Assembly: GCF_004614185.1 (NCBI RefSeq)
Contig: NZ_SPVF01000076.1
Location: 27,995 to 91,994 of the forward strand
Source: Zemynaea arenosa
Lineage (GTDB): Bacteria > Pseudomonadota > Gammaproteobacteria > Burkholderiales > Burkholderiaceae_D
Reading direction: 5' to 3'
Length of the DNA stretch: 64,000 bases
Part shown: piece by piece, positions 52,775-63,813 of the stretch
Layout of the letters: every line of letters begins with the position of its first letter
Position numbering within the stretch: the stretch's first letter is position 1
Notes under the pieces: model-generated
What the model was told of the DNA's origin: nothing
Databases searched by the model: none
Seen by the model: only the letters and a program-made list of their open reading frames with translations
Translations under genes and position numbers: made by a program

Positions 52775-54403
52775 TCAGGGCTGAGTGACCCAGGCAAGCG
52801 CCGTTTCCAGCACCGTGTCGCGGCCCTTGTGCAGGTCGGCGACGGTCTGGCGCGCCGCGATGTGCGGCTGCACGCCGACACCGACGAAGGGTTTGCCGTC
52901 CGGGTAGGTGTCCTTCTTGGTGCAGACCCGCGCGCGGCCGCCACCCGGCAGCGCGAAGAACAGCGGCTGGCCGGTGCTGCCACCAGTCGCCTCGCCGATG
53001 ATGGCGCCGCGCTTCATCAAGTCGAACACCAGGGTGAAGTCCTCGGCCGCCGAATACGTGGTGGGCGCGGTCAGCACCGCGACCTTGCCGCGGAACTGGT
53101 GCGCCAGGTCCGGCTGCCAGGTCGCCACCGGGCCTTTGTAGTCCACGTTCTGGCGCCCCCACGCGCGGTAGGTCGGCTTGTACTCACGCGTCGACCATTG
53201 GGACAGCGTGAGCGGCTTGTCCGCCAGCGTGGCCAGTACGCGGTAGCCGACGTCCGAGTTGCCGCCACCGTTGTCGCGTACGTCGATGATCAATGCCGAC
53301 GCCTTGGCGATCTGCGGCCACGCGGCGATGTAGCCGTCGGCGGCGGCCTGGTTGCCGAAGCCGTTCAGCGCCACATAGGCCACGTTCCCCGGCAGCATGC
53401 GCAGCTCGAAAGGCTTCATCGGAGGACGCGCCTTGACCCAGTCGGCGACCGACGCCCGCGGGACCGGGATCGTGAAGCGCGAGCCGTCCGCGCGGGCGAA
53501 GGTCACGCGCGGCGTGCGCTTCAGGTCTCCCGAGAGGAAGCCATAGATGCCGGTGCGCACCGCCAGGTCCTGCGGCGTGGAGGCCGACGCATACGGCGCC
53601 ACCTCGCGCACGCGGTACTGCGCCGCGGGCTCGCCATCGACTGCCACGATCTCCACGCCCGGCACCACGCCGGCCTTCTCCAGCTCCGGCGAGAACACGT
53701 AGCGCACGAACACCCGGTCCTCGGCGAGCTGGGTGCGCAGCAGCGGGCGCGCCAGCAGGGTATCGTCGGTCTGGTCGGGCGGGTAGACGTTGGTGTGGCC
53801 GTCCCTCAGCTTGGCGCACAACTGCATCAGCACCTGGTAGTACTCGGTGGTGGAGCGGGTCGCACGCACCTTGGGCAGGTATTCCAGATACAGCTGGTCC
53901 CAGTCGATCTGGCGCAGCGTGTCGGTGTAGATGAAGTTGTACTTCACCTCGGACCAGAACTTGGACAGCCCGGCCACCTTCTCGTCCTCGCTGATGTTCT
54001 CGCGCCAGGGCGTGGCCAGGGCGGGCGACTCGAACAAGCGGTTTTCGAAGGCCTGCTTGTCCTTCATCGCGGCGATCACCTGGCCGAAGCGCGGGTCGCC
54101 GCGCACGGAAGCGAAGTCGCTGTCCTTTTCGGCGGAGCTGCCGTTTACATAGCCCGCATCCAGCGCGCGCTGCAGCGTGCCGATGGCCATGTCGCGGTCG
54201 CCCGCCAGTGCGTACGAACAGGCGGCGTTGTAGAGCAGGTTCGCATCCGGCTCCTGGATGAACGCCTCCACATACAGCGTGGCGGCGCGCGCATAGTCCT
54301 TGCTCGAGTAGGCGGCCCGCGCCTCGCGCTCACCGGCCTGCGCGGCGCCTGCGAGCAGGATCACTGCCAACCCGACAACCGCCGCGATGCGCTGCTTGTG
54401 CAT
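52775..54403 (-). CDS. S41-family peptidase with N-terminal TPR region, secreted
   Basis: The product has 542 residues from ATG 54403 (MHKQRIAAVVGLAVILLAGAAQA, a signal peptide). Residues about 25-110 look like TPR repeats (LYNAACSYALAGDRDMAIGT, followed by ALDAGY). The remainder is an S41/C-terminal processing-peptidase-like domain with a PDZ-like segment (VPGVEIVAVDGEPAAQY), LIIDVRDNGGGNSDV, the serine in APTTYSAAEDFTLVFDLM and GEATGGSTGQP. It is probably a periplasmic or extracytoplasmic protease; substrates are unknown. Convergent with the beta-lactamase and divergent from gabD. Confidence 0.88.
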   Translation of the reverse strand: MHKQRIAAVVGLAVILLAGAAQAGEREARAAYSSKDYARAATLYVEAFIQEPDANLLYNAACSYALAGDRDMAIGTLQRALDAGYVNGSSAEKDSDFASVRGDPRFGQVIAAMKDKQAFENRLFESPALATPWRENISEDEKVAGLSKFWSEVKYNFIYTDTLRQIDWDQLYLEYLPKVRATRSTTEYYQVLMQLCAKLRDGHTNVYPPDQTDDTLLARPLLRTQLAEDRVFVRYVFSPELEKAGVVPGVEIVAVDGEPAAQYRVREVAPYASASTPQDLAVRTGIYGFLSGDLKRTPRVTFARADGSRFTIPVPRASVADWVKARPPMKPFELRMLPGNVAYVALNGFGNQAAADGYIAAWPQIAKASALIIDVRDNGGGNSDVGYRVLATLADKPLTLSQWSTREYKPTYRAWGRQNVDYKGPVATWQPDLAHQFRGKVAVLTAPTTYSAAEDFTLVFDLMKRGAIIGEATGGSTGQPLFFALPGGGRARVCTKKDTYPDGKPFVGVGVQPHIAARQTVADLHKGRDTVLETALAWVTQP

Positions 54404-54523
54404 ATACTCCCTCCCAGTATCCGAATGCCGTGCCGCGATTGTAGGGCGGGCCGCCACCGGATGGCAAAAAAAGCTAACATGGGCCTTTGTCCCATTGCGA
54501 TATCACCGCGAAAGGCCGCCACC

Positions 54524-55975
54524 ATGAAGCTCAACGACCCCTCCCTGCTGCGCCACCAGTGCTTCATCGATGGCGCCTGGTGCGATGCCGATGGTGGCGC
54601 CACGGTCGAAGTACGCAACCCGGCTACCGGGCAGCCGCTCGGCCAGGTGCCGCACATGGGCGCGGCCGAGACGCGGCGCGCCATCGATGCCGCCAACGCG
54701 GCCTGGCCGGCCTGGCGCAAGAAGAGCGCCAAGGAGCGCGCCGCCATCCTGCGCAAGTGGAATGACCTGATCCTGCAGAACGCCGAAGACCTCGCGGTCA
54801 TCATGACCAGCGAGCAGGGCAAACCGCTGGCCGAGTCGCGCGGTGAGATCACCTACGCCGCCTCGTTCATCGAATGGTTCGCGGAAGAAGGCAAGCGCGT
54901 GGCGGGCGACACCCTGCCCTCGCCCTGGCCGGATCGCCGCGTGGTGGTCACGCGCGAGCCAGTGGGCGTGTGCGCCGCCATCACGCCCTGGAACTTCCCG
55001 GCCGCGATGATCACGCGGAAGGTCGGCCCGGCGCTGGCCGCGGGCTGCCCGATCGTGGTCAAGCCGGCCGAACTCACGCCCTACTCCGCGTTCGCGCTGG
55101 CGGTGCTGGCCGAGCGCGCGGGCGTGCCGCGCGGCGTGTTCAGCGTGCTGACGGGCGACGCGCAGGCCATCGGCGCGGAGATGTGCGCCAACCCGACGGT
55201 GCGCAAGCTGTCCTTCACCGGTTCCACCGCCGTGGGCCGCATCCTGATGCAGCAGTGCGCACCGACGATCAAGAAACTGTCACTGGAACTGGGCGGGAAC
55301 GCGCCCTTCATCGTGTTCGACGATGCGGACCTCGACGCGGCCGTGGACGGCGCGATCGCCTCCAAGTACCGCAACTCGGGCCAGACCTGCGTGTGCGCCA
55401 ACCGCCTGTACGTGCAGGACGGCGTGTACGACGCCTTCGCCGAAAAATTCGTGGCCGCGGTGCGCAAGCTGCAGGTCGGGAACGGGCTGGAAGCAAACAT
55501 CACGCAAGGCCCGCTGATCGAAGAGAAGGCGGTCAAAAAGGTCGAAGAACACATCGCAGACGCGCTGGCGCATGGCGGGCGCCTGCTCACCGGCGGCAAG
55601 CGGCACATGCTGGGCCACGGCTTCTTCGAGCCGACCGTGATCGCAGACGTCAGCACCTCCATGCGGGTGGCCAGCGAAGAGACCTTCGGCCCGCTCGCGC
55701 CGCTGTTCCGCTTCAAGACGGACGAGGAAGTGGTCCAGCTGGCCAACGCCACCGAGTTCGGCCTGGCCGCCTACTTCTACTCGCGCGACATCGGCCGCGT
55801 ATGGCGCGTGGCCGAAGCGCTGGAAACCGGCATGGTGGGCGTGAACACGGGGCTGATCTCGACCGAGGTGGCGCCGTTCGGCGGCGTCAAGCAGTCCGGC
55901 CTGGGCCGCGAAGGGTCAAGCTACGGCATCGAGGATTACCTCGTGATGAAATACATTTGCATGGGCGGCCTCTAA
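54524..55975 (+). CDS. gabD: Succinate-semialdehyde dehydrogenase
   Basis: The product has 483 residues from ATG 54524. ALDH fold: RKKSAKERAAILRKWNDLIL, TPWNFPAAMITRKVGPALAA, FTGSTAVGRILM, ELGGNAPFIVFDDADLDAAV, and the catalytic Cys in NSGQTCVCANRLYV. The C-terminus FGGVKQSGLGREGSSYGIED and length match GabD. It oxidises succinate semialdehyde to succinate with NADP+, the last step of GABA use, and so completes the putrescine route encoded nearby. It stands 3-4 kb from puuD and is not in the same operon. Confidence 0.95.
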   Translation: MKLNDPSLLRHQCFIDGAWCDADGGATVEVRNPATGQPLGQVPHMGAAETRRAIDAANAAWPAWRKKSAKERAAILRKWNDLILQNAEDLAVIMTSEQGKPLAESRGEITYAASFIEWFAEEGKRVAGDTLPSPWPDRRVVVTREPVGVCAAITPWNFPAAMITRKVGPALAAGCPIVVKPAELTPYSAFALAVLAERAGVPRGVFSVLTGDAQAIGAEMCANPTVRKLSFTGSTAVGRILMQQCAPTIKKLSLELGGNAPFIVFDDADLDAAVDGAIASKYRNSGQTCVCANRLYVQDGVYDAFAEKFVAAVRKLQVGNGLEANITQGPLIEEKAVKKVEEHIADALAHGGRLLTGGKRHMLGHGFFEPTVIADVSTSMRVASEETFGPLAPLFRFKTDEEVVQLANATEFGLAAYFYSRDIGRVWRVAEALETGMVGVNTGLISTEVAPFGGVKQSGLGREGSSYGIEDYLVMKYICMGGL

Positions 55976-56148
55976 GCCGGCCGCGCAGCCGGACGATGCC
56001 GAATTGCAACACCGCCAGTGAGCTATCAGGCAAGGATTCGTACTTTCCGCAAAGAACTGTGATAACTTGAGGTCACTCCCAGGGCCCCTCCCCCGCCCTG
56101 TTCTCTGTCCCCGGCTCCAGCCCCGCCGTTGTTCGAGCGAGTTCTCAC

Positions 56149-57768
56149 ATGAAGTTTCAAGACCTGAAAATAGGCCAGCGCCTGGGCGCGGGCTTTGGCG
56201 CCGTGATCGCGCTCGTGGCGCTCATGGGCGCCCTCTCGTATTCCGATCTCACCGCGCTGTCCCACAGCGTGGACCTGACCACCAATGACCGCTATCCCAA
56301 GATCGTGCTGGCGCACGGCATCAAGGACGAATTGAACGAAACCGCGCGCCACATGCGCAACGTGCTCCTGATGACCGACGACCAGAAGATCGAGGAGGAG
56401 CTGGCTGCGATCGAGCGCAATTCGCAAGTCATCGCGCGCAACTTGGCTGACCTGGACCGCACCGTGACATCGCCGCATGGCCGCGAACTGCTCGCCAGCA
56501 TGATGGCCGACCGCACCCGTTTCATCGAACAACGAACCGCCTTTGTCCGCATGGTCAAGGCGGACCGCGAGAAGGCCCGCCCCTATTTGCTGGAGACGCT
56601 GCGCCCGACCCAGATGCATTACATGGCGGCGCTCGATCAGGTGATCGCGTTCCAGACGAAGCTGATGGACGATTCCGCCGACGCCACCGAGGCGCGTGCC
56701 GCGCGTTCGCGCATGGTCATCCTGGGGCTGACCAGCCTGACGACCGTCCTGGCCGTGCTGGTGGCCTGGCTGGTCCGCAACAGTATCGTCCTGCCGCTGC
56801 GCGAAGCCGTTGCCGCCGCCCGCCGCGTGGCCGAGGGCGACCTCACAGGCCGCATCGAAGCCACCTCGCGCGATGAAACGGGCGAGCTGCTGGCCTCCCT
56901 GCGCGACATGAACGCGAACCTGCTGCGCATCGTGCGCGAAGTGCGCACGGGCACCGACACCATCGCCCATGCCTCGGGTGAGATCGCGACCGGGAACCTG
57001 GACCTCTCTTCGCGCACCGAGCAGCAGGCCGGGTCGCTGGAGGAGACCGCATCCTCGATGGAGGAGCTGACCACGGCCGTGCACCGCAATTCCGACAACG
57101 CGCGCCAGGCCAATGCCTTGGCCAGCAATGCCGCCGAGGTGGCGGTCCGCGGCGGCGCAGTGGTGCAGCGGGTGGTGCAGACGATGAGCGGCATCAGCGA
57201 GTCCTCGCGCCGCATCGAGGAGATCATCGCCGTCATTGACGGCATCGCGTTCCAGACCAATATCCTGGCGCTGAACGCCGCCGTGGAAGCGGCGCGCGCC
57301 GGGGAGCAGGGCCGCGGCTTCGCGGTCGTCGCCAGCGAGGTGCGCAACCTGGCGCAGCGCTCCGCCACCGCGGCCAAGGAGATCAAGCAGCTGATCGACA
57401 CCTCGGTCGAAAAAGTGGCCGAAGGCAGCCAGCTGGTGGGCGAAGCGGGGAGCACGATGGATGAACTGGTGGACTCGGTGCGGCGCGTGACCGGCGTGCT
57501 GTCCGAGATTTCGACTGCCAGCAGCGAGCAGGATGCGAGCATCACCGAGATCAATACCGCGATCACCGAGATGGACTCGGTGACGCAGCAGAATGCAGCA
57601 CTGGTGGAGGAAGCGGCGGCGGCGGCGGAGTCGTTGCAAGAGCAGGCGGCCCGGCTCTCCGAGGTGGTGGCCGTGTTCCAGTTGGATGAAGTGCCGGGCG
57701 GCGTGCGCAGCCCGGCGGTGCGCGCACATGGCCACGCAGGCGCTGCGGCGCTGCGGCTGGCGGCCTGA
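56149..57768 (+). CDS. Methyl-accepting chemotaxis protein
   Basis: The product has 539 residues. Membrane spans at about 10-30 ([18 protein letters not shown]) and 188-208 ([20 protein letters not shown]) flank a four-helix-bundle sensor domain rich in Arg/Glu. HAMP is near 210-262. The signalling domain contains the hairpin tip [40 protein letters not shown] and paired methylation-type helices. It signals through CheW/CheA to the flagellar motor; the ligand is unknown. The C-terminal tail is Ala/Val-rich. A strong terminator follows, so it is monocistronic. Confidence 0.96.
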   Translation: MKFQDLKIGQRLGAGFGAVIALVALMGALSYSDLTALSHSVDLTTNDRYPKIVLAHGIKDELNETARHMRNVLLMTDDQKIEEELAAIERNSQVIARNLADLDRTVTSPHGRELLASMMADRTRFIEQRTAFVRMVKADREKARPYLLETLRPTQMHYMAALDQVIAFQTKLMDDSADATEARAARSRMVILGLTSLTTVLAVLVAWLVRNSIVLPLREAVAAARRVAEGDLTGRIEATSRDETGELLASLRDMNANLLRIVREVRTGTDTIAHASGEIATGNLDLSSRTEQQAGSLEETASSMEELTTAVHRNSDNARQANALASNAAEVAVRGGAVVQRVVQTMSGISESSRRIEEIIAVIDGIAFQTNILALNAAVEAARAGEQGRGFAVVASEVRNLAQRSATAAKEIKQLIDTSVEKVAEGSQLVGEAGSTMDELVDSVRRVTGVLSEISTASSEQDASITEINTAITEMDSVTQQNAALVEEAAAAAESLQEQAARLSEVVAVFQLDEVPGGVRSPAVRAHGHAGAAALRLAA

Positions 57769-57804
57769 GTTTTACCGGGAGCGGCTCGACCGCTGTCTGC
57801 CTTG

Positions 57805-57831
57805 TCCCCGCCTTGCGCGGGGATTTTTTTT
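57805..57831 (+). terminator. Rho-independent terminator of the chemoreceptor gene
   Basis: CCCCGC (57806-57811) pairs with GCGGGG (57817-57822) across five bases, followed by A and eight T's. Confidence 0.92.
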
Positions 57832-57880
57832 GCGCTTCACGGGTGAGCGGAGCCCTGTTGCCCGCACTGGCCGCGCCCAG

Positions 57881-57905
57881 CAAAAAGGCCGCACGCGGCG
57901 GCCTT
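57881..57905 (-). terminator. Rho-independent terminator of the dnaJ-can operon
   Basis: On the minus strand AAGGCCGC (57905-57898) pairs with GCGGCCTT (57892-57885), then TTTTTG. It lies about 20 bases past the carbonic anhydrase stop. Confidence 0.88.
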
Positions 57906-57924
57906 GAATGCGGAGTGCAGCCGC

Positions 57925-58581
57925 TCAGTACTGTGCCAGCCGTGCCGCCAGCTGGGGGCCGACGTCGGCCGCCTGGTGGACGCTCACGCCGAGGTCGCGC
58001 AGCAGGCCATCGTGCACGCCGTAGATCCAGCCATGCACCGACACTTCCTGCCCGCGGTCCCACGCGTCCTGCACCACGGTGGTTTCGGCCACGTTGACCA
58101 CCTGCTCCATCACATTCAGCTCGCACAAACGGTCGTGCTGTTCGCGTTCGGTCTTCAAGGCGGTGCCCAGGTACTGCTCGTGCTTCTGCTTCACGTCCTG
58201 CACGTGGCGGATCCAGTTGTCGGCCAGGCCGACGCGCTGGCCAACCAGCGCCGCGCGCACACCGCCGCAGCCATAGTGGCCGACGATGATGATGTGCTTT
58301 ACCTTCAGCACATCCACTGCGAACTGCACCACGGACAGGCAGTTCAGGTCCGAGTGCGCCACCACGTTGGCGATATTCCGGTGCACGAACACCTCGCCCG
58401 GGCCAAGGCCCAGCAGCTCGTTCGCGGGCACGCGCGAATCGGAGCAGCCGATCCACAGGTACTCGGGAGTCTGCTGGTTGGTCAGGCGCTTGAAGAAGTC
58501 CGGGTCGCGGTCGGTCTGTTCGCGCGCCCAGGCCTGGTTGCGCGCGAGGAGGTCTGCGGTCGTGAATTGGCTGCTGGTCAT
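57925..58581 (-). CDS. can: Beta-class carbonic anhydrase
   Basis: The product has 218 residues. Zinc ligands: Cys46 ([19 protein letters not shown], with Asp48 and Arg50), His102 and Cys105 ([14 protein letters not shown]). The length and sequence match proteobacterial Can, which hydrates CO2 to bicarbonate for carboxylation reactions. Its ATG overlaps the dnaJ stop (ATGA), so it is translationally coupled to a heat-shock gene. It is the distal gene of the dnaJ transcript and ends at a strong terminator. Confidence 0.96.
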   Translation of the reverse strand: MTSSQFTTADLLARNQAWAREQTDRDPDFFKRLTNQQTPEYLWIGCSDSRVPANELLGLGPGEVFVHRNIANVVAHSDLNCLSVVQFAVDVLKVKHIIIVGHYGCGGVRAALVGQRVGLADNWIRHVQDVKQKHEQYLGTALKTEREQHDRLCELNVMEQVVNVAETTVVQDAWDRGQEVSVHGWIYGVHDGLLRDLGVSVHQAADVGPQLAARLAQY

Positions 58582-59696
58582 TCGAAGAAGTCCTTCACTT
58601 TGTCCTTCCAGGTCTTGGTCTGCGGGCTATGCTTGGCACCGCCTTCCACGGTCAGGCGCTCGAATTCGCGCAGCAGGTCCTTCTGCTTCTCGGTCAGCTT
58701 GACCGGGGTCTCGACCTGCACGTGGCAGAACAGGTCCCCGGCATAACCGGAGCGCACGCCCTTGATGCCCTTGCCCTTGAGGCGGAAGGTCTTGCCGCTC
58801 TGCGTCCCTTCGGGGATCGTGAAGGCGACCTTGCCGGTCAGTGTCGGCACCTCGATCTCGCCGCCCAGGGTGGCCTTGACGAAGGAGATCGGCATCTCGC
58901 AATGCAGGTCGTCGCCATCGCGCTGGAACACCTGGTGCGGCTTGATGTGGATCTCCACATACAGGTCGCCCGGGGGACCGCCGTTGGTGCCCGGCTCGCC
59001 GTTGCCGGACGAGCGGATCCGCATGCCGTTGTCGATCCCGGCCGGGATCTTCACTTCCAGCGTCTTGTTACGCTTGATGCGGCCGGCGCCGCCGCAGGCC
59101 GCGCACGGTTCGGGAATGATCTTGCCGCTGCCGTGGCATTTCGGGCAGGTCTGCTGCACGCTGAAGAAGCCCTGCTGCATGCGCACCTGGCCATGGCCGG
59201 CGCACGTGGTACAGGTGACCGGCGCGGTGCCCGGCTTGGCGCCGGAGCCGTGGCAGGTGTCGCACTTGTCCCACGAGGGCACGCGAATGGTGGTGTCGAA
59301 GCCGTGCGCCGCCTGCTCGAGGGTGATCTCGAGGTTGTAGCGCAGGTCCGCGCCGCGGTACACCTGCGGGCCGGAGCTGCGGCGGCCACCGCCGAAGATG
59401 TCGCCGAAAATGTCGCCAAAGGCGTCCGAGAAGCCGCCGCCGCCAAAGCCGCCGCCCATGCCGCTGTTCGGATCCACGCCGGCGTGACCATAGCGGTCGT
59501 ATGCCTCACGCTTTTCGGGCGTGGTCAGCATCTCGTAGGCTTCCTTGACTTCCTTGAACTTTTCTTCGGCGTCCTTGTTGTCCGGATTGCGGTCCGGATG
59601 GTATTTCATCGCGAGCTTGCGATACGCCTTCTTGATCTCGTCTTCCGAGGCATTCTTGGCGACGCCGAGAACTTCGTAAAAATCACGCTTTGCCAT
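58578..59696 (-). CDS. dnaJ: Chaperone DnaJ
   Basis: The product has 372 residues from ATG 59696. J domain (1-70) with the HPD motif in [10 protein letters not shown], a Gly/Phe-rich linker, and a zinc-binding domain with four CxxCxGxG elements ([32 protein letters not shown]). The C-terminal substrate-binding region follows. DnaJ stimulates DnaK ATPase and delivers substrates. It is separated from dnaK by a strong terminator, so it probably has its own promoter within 59697-59742 or relies on partial read-through. Confidence 0.98.
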   Translation of the reverse strand: MAKRDFYEVLGVAKNASEDEIKKAYRKLAMKYHPDRNPDNKDAEEKFKEVKEAYEMLTTPEKREAYDRYGHAGVDPNSGMGGGFGGGGFSDAFGDIFGDIFGGGRRSSGPQVYRGADLRYNLEITLEQAAHGFDTTIRVPSWDKCDTCHGSGAKPGTAPVTCTTCAGHGQVRMQQGFFSVQQTCPKCHGSGKIIPEPCAACGGAGRIKRNKTLEVKIPAGIDNGMRIRSSGNGEPGTNGGPPGDLYVEIHIKPHQVFQRDGDDLHCEMPISFVKATLGGEIEVPTLTGKVAFTIPEGTQSGKTFRLKGKGIKGVRSGYAGDLFCHVQVETPVKLTEKQKDLLREFERLTVEGGAKHSPQTKTWKDKVKDFFE

Positions 59697-59742
59697 GTGT
59701 CGGCACCTTGCTGTTGAACTATCGATACGACTGCTACTGATA

Positions 59743-59785
59743 CAAAAAGCCGAGCCGGCCAACCGTGAGGTTGCGACGGCTCGGC
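59743..59785 (-). terminator. Rho-independent terminator of dnaK
   Basis: On the minus strand GCCGAGCCG (59785-59777) pairs with CGGCTCGGC (59757-59749) across a 19-base loop, followed by TTTTTG. It lies in the dnaK-dnaJ gap. Confidence 0.85.
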
Positions 59786-59828
59786 CGACAGGCCGCTACC
59801 CTAACACGGCAGCGGCCCGCAGTGGTTG

Positions 59829-61781
<1,953 letters not shown>

Positions 61782-61822
61782 GATTTGTTATCCTTTTAAT
61801 GCTAGTTTCAGATGCTTCGAAT

Positions 61823-61848
61823 ATATGGAAAGGTTCCGTGCTTTCAAG
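61823..61848 (-). promoter_or_regulatory. Candidate secondary sigma-32 promoter of dnaK
   Basis: On the minus strand CTTGAAA (61848-61842), 11 bases, then TTCCATAT (61830-61823). The -35 is perfect and the -10 matches CCCCATNT at 6/8; the spacer is at the short end. Confidence 0.5.
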
Positions 61849-61862
61849 AGAACGGCGCGACC

Positions 61863-62411
61863 TTATTTCGCCTGTGCCGCGGTCACGATGGCCGGACGCA
61901 GCAGGCGGTCGGCGATCATGTAGCCCTTCTGCAGCACCGACACGACCGTGTTGGCTTCCTGCTCGGACGGCACCACGGCCACGGCCTGGTGCTTGTTCGG
62001 GTCCAGCTTCTCGCCCGGGGCCGGCATCACTTCCACCAGGCGGTTCTTCTCGAACGCGGCGGTCAGCTGCTTGAGGGTCATCTCGACGCCTTCCTTCAGC
62101 GACTCGATGGATGGGGTCTCCACCTTGAGCGCCATTTCCAGGCTGTCGCGCACCGGGACCATGGCCTCGGCAAAGCTCTCGATGGCGAACTTGTGCGCCT
62201 TGCTCACATCTTCCTGCGCGCGGCGGCGGATGTTTTCGTTCTCGGCGCGGGCACGCATGAAGGCATCGTGCATCTCGGCCAGCTTGGCTTCGGTGGCCGA
62301 CAGTTTCTCTTCAAGGCCAGGCTCTGCGGCCGGCGCCGGAGACCCTTCAGCACTCGCCGACACCGGCTGCTGCTCTTCTGCGGGCACTCCTTGGTTTTCT
62401 TGGTCTTGCAT
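61863..62411 (-). CDS. grpE: Nucleotide exchange factor GrpE
   Basis: The product has 182 residues. A Glu/Ala-rich, disordered N-terminus (about 1-35) leads into a long coiled coil ([40 protein letters not shown]) and the beta-domain ([40 protein letters not shown]). GrpE releases ADP from DnaK and acts as a thermosensor. Start ATG 62411 follows AGGAG. First gene of the grpE-dnaK operon behind a consensus sigma-32 promoter. Confidence 0.98.
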   Translation of the reverse strand: MQDQENQGVPAEEQQPVSASAEGSPAPAAEPGLEEKLSATEAKLAEMHDAFMRARAENENIRRRAQEDVSKAHKFAIESFAEAMVPVRDSLEMALKVETPSIESLKEGVEMTLKQLTAAFEKNRLVEVMPAPGEKLDPNKHQAVAVVPSEQEANTVVSVLQKGYMIADRLLRPAIVTAAQAK

Positions 62412-62478
62412 CGAAAGAACTCCTAAAATTCAAAGACTTAGCGACATCCCAGCCGGGATTGCCTGGACACAGGCCGAC

Positions 62479-62506
62479 AGATGGGGGGTGACCCTACATT
62501 TTCAAG
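62479..62506 (-). promoter_or_regulatory. Sigma-32 heat-shock promoter of grpE-dnaK
   Basis: On the minus strand CTTGAAA (62506-62500), 13 bases, then CCCCATCT (62486-62479) match the consensus CTTGAAA-N13-CCCCATNT at every fixed position. Transcription would start near 62472, about 60 bases before grpE. Confidence 0.95.
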
Positions 62507-62652
62507 GGGTATTTATCGCAACTTTTTCGGCAGCAATCTTCCCCGTAACGGATGTAACCGGAGTTACAAAATTTACGGGCGGGTCGCACTTGTACCCGCA
62601 AGCCGGGGCTACCATTTCCTTAATGAATTCTCGTTCATCAGGAACCGCAGCC

Positions 62653-62742
62653 ATGAAACTGCCTCTGCTCACTGCTGCCACCATCATCGTGTGGACCACC
62701 GCCGCCATGGCGGTGATCGTGTTCGCCGACGCCATTTCGTAA
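62653..62742 (+). CDS. Candidate 29-residue membrane peptide
   Basis: MKLPLLTAATIIVWTTAAMA then VIVFADAIS: one hydrophobic helix with a Lys near the N-terminus. AGGAA lies nine bases before the ATG. A short palindrome GTAAC-CGGA-GTTAC (62556-62569) is upstream. It lies between grpE and the convergent LysR gene. No family recognised; it could also be chance. Confidence 0.4.
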   Translation: MKLPLLTAATIIVWTTAAMAVIVFADAIS

Positions 62743-62791
62743 CGCTCACCGGCACGGCGCCGCCCGGCCCGGTGCTGCCAAAACGGCTATT

Positions 62792-63709
62792 TTACCGCGC
62801 GCCGTGCGCCTGCCCGCCATTCGCGGCGTCCGGTCCAAAACGCTCCAGCAGAAAACCCACCAGGCTCGCCTGGCGCGCGCCTCCCAGCCGGTCGCGCGGA
62901 TACACCAGGTGCAGCGGCCGCGCCGCCGGCGCGAACTCGGCCAGCACGGGCACCAGGTGCCCGGCCGCGAGCTCCTCTGCCAGCACCAGCTCCGGCTGCA
63001 TCACGATACCGACTCCGGCCACGGCCGCCCGCACCAGGGCCTGGCCGTGGTTGGCGCGCAGGCGGCTAACGGGTAGCGGTGGGCCGCCGGCCGCGCCGTC
63101 CAGGTTCCATTGCACCTCGCGCCGCCAGTGCGTGAACTCCAGGCAGTCGTGTTGCGCCAGATCGGCGGGCGTCTGCGGCACCCCGCGGCGTGCCAGGTAG
63201 GCCGGTGCAGCGGCCAGCACCATGCCGTAGGGCTGGAGTGGGCGGGCCACCAGCGACGAGTCGCGCAGCGGGCCGATGCGGATGGCGGCGTCGAAACCCT
63301 CCTCCACCAGGTCGACCAGGCGGTTGCTCAGGTCCAGCTCCACATTGACGTCCGGGTAGCGCGCGAGATAGTCGGCGAGCGCCGGGGCCAGGCATTCGCT
63401 GCCGAAGGCCGGAGGCGCACTCAGGCGCAGCGTCCCGCGCGGGATCTCGCGCTCGCGCTCGGCGTCGCCGTCTGCGGCGCGCACCTCCTCCAGGATGGCG
63501 CGGCAGCGGGCCGTGTAGCGGCGCCCGGCCTCGGTCAGCGCCAGGCTCCGCGTACTGCGCGTGACTAGCTGCACGCCCAGCGCCTGCTCCAGTTCGGCCA
63601 CGATGCGGCTGACCATGGCGGGCGACAGGCGCAGGACCGCGCCGGCGGCCGTGAAGCTCCCGGCATCGGCCACCTGCACCAGCACCTCCATGCTGCGCAG
63701 CTTGTCCAT
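62792..63709 (-). CDS. LysR-family transcriptional regulator
   Basis: The product has 305 residues. The N-terminal winged helix-turn-helix (MEVLVQVADAGSFTAAGAVL, SPAMVSRIVAELEQALGVQL, RSLALTEAGRRY) is followed by a substrate-binding-like domain (LSAPPAFGSECLAPALADYL onward). It resembles the DhcR/AaeR-like subgroup. It is divergent from the LysE-type exporter gene 105 bases away, and such pairs usually mean that the regulator controls the exporter. The intergenic TTGAAAAAGTTTCTCA region is a possible T-N11-A-like site. Confidence 0.95.
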   Translation of the reverse strand: MDKLRSMEVLVQVADAGSFTAAGAVLRLSPAMVSRIVAELEQALGVQLVTRSTRSLALTEAGRRYTARCRAILEEVRAADGDAEREREIPRGTLRLSAPPAFGSECLAPALADYLARYPDVNVELDLSNRLVDLVEEGFDAAIRIGPLRDSSLVARPLQPYGMVLAAAPAYLARRGVPQTPADLAQHDCLEFTHWRREVQWNLDGAAGGPPLPVSRLRANHGQALVRAAVAGVGIVMQPELVLAEELAAGHLVPVLAEFAPAARPLHLVYPRDRLGGARQASLVGFLLERFGPDAANGGQAHGAR

Positions 63710-63813
63710 CGATTCCCCCAGTCGTGGTTGAAAAAGTTTCTCATGGTAGGGGATTTTTCGCGGAGCGGCCCGGGCCTACCATCGGCGTCTCGACGTCACC
63801 TGGAAGGATTCCC

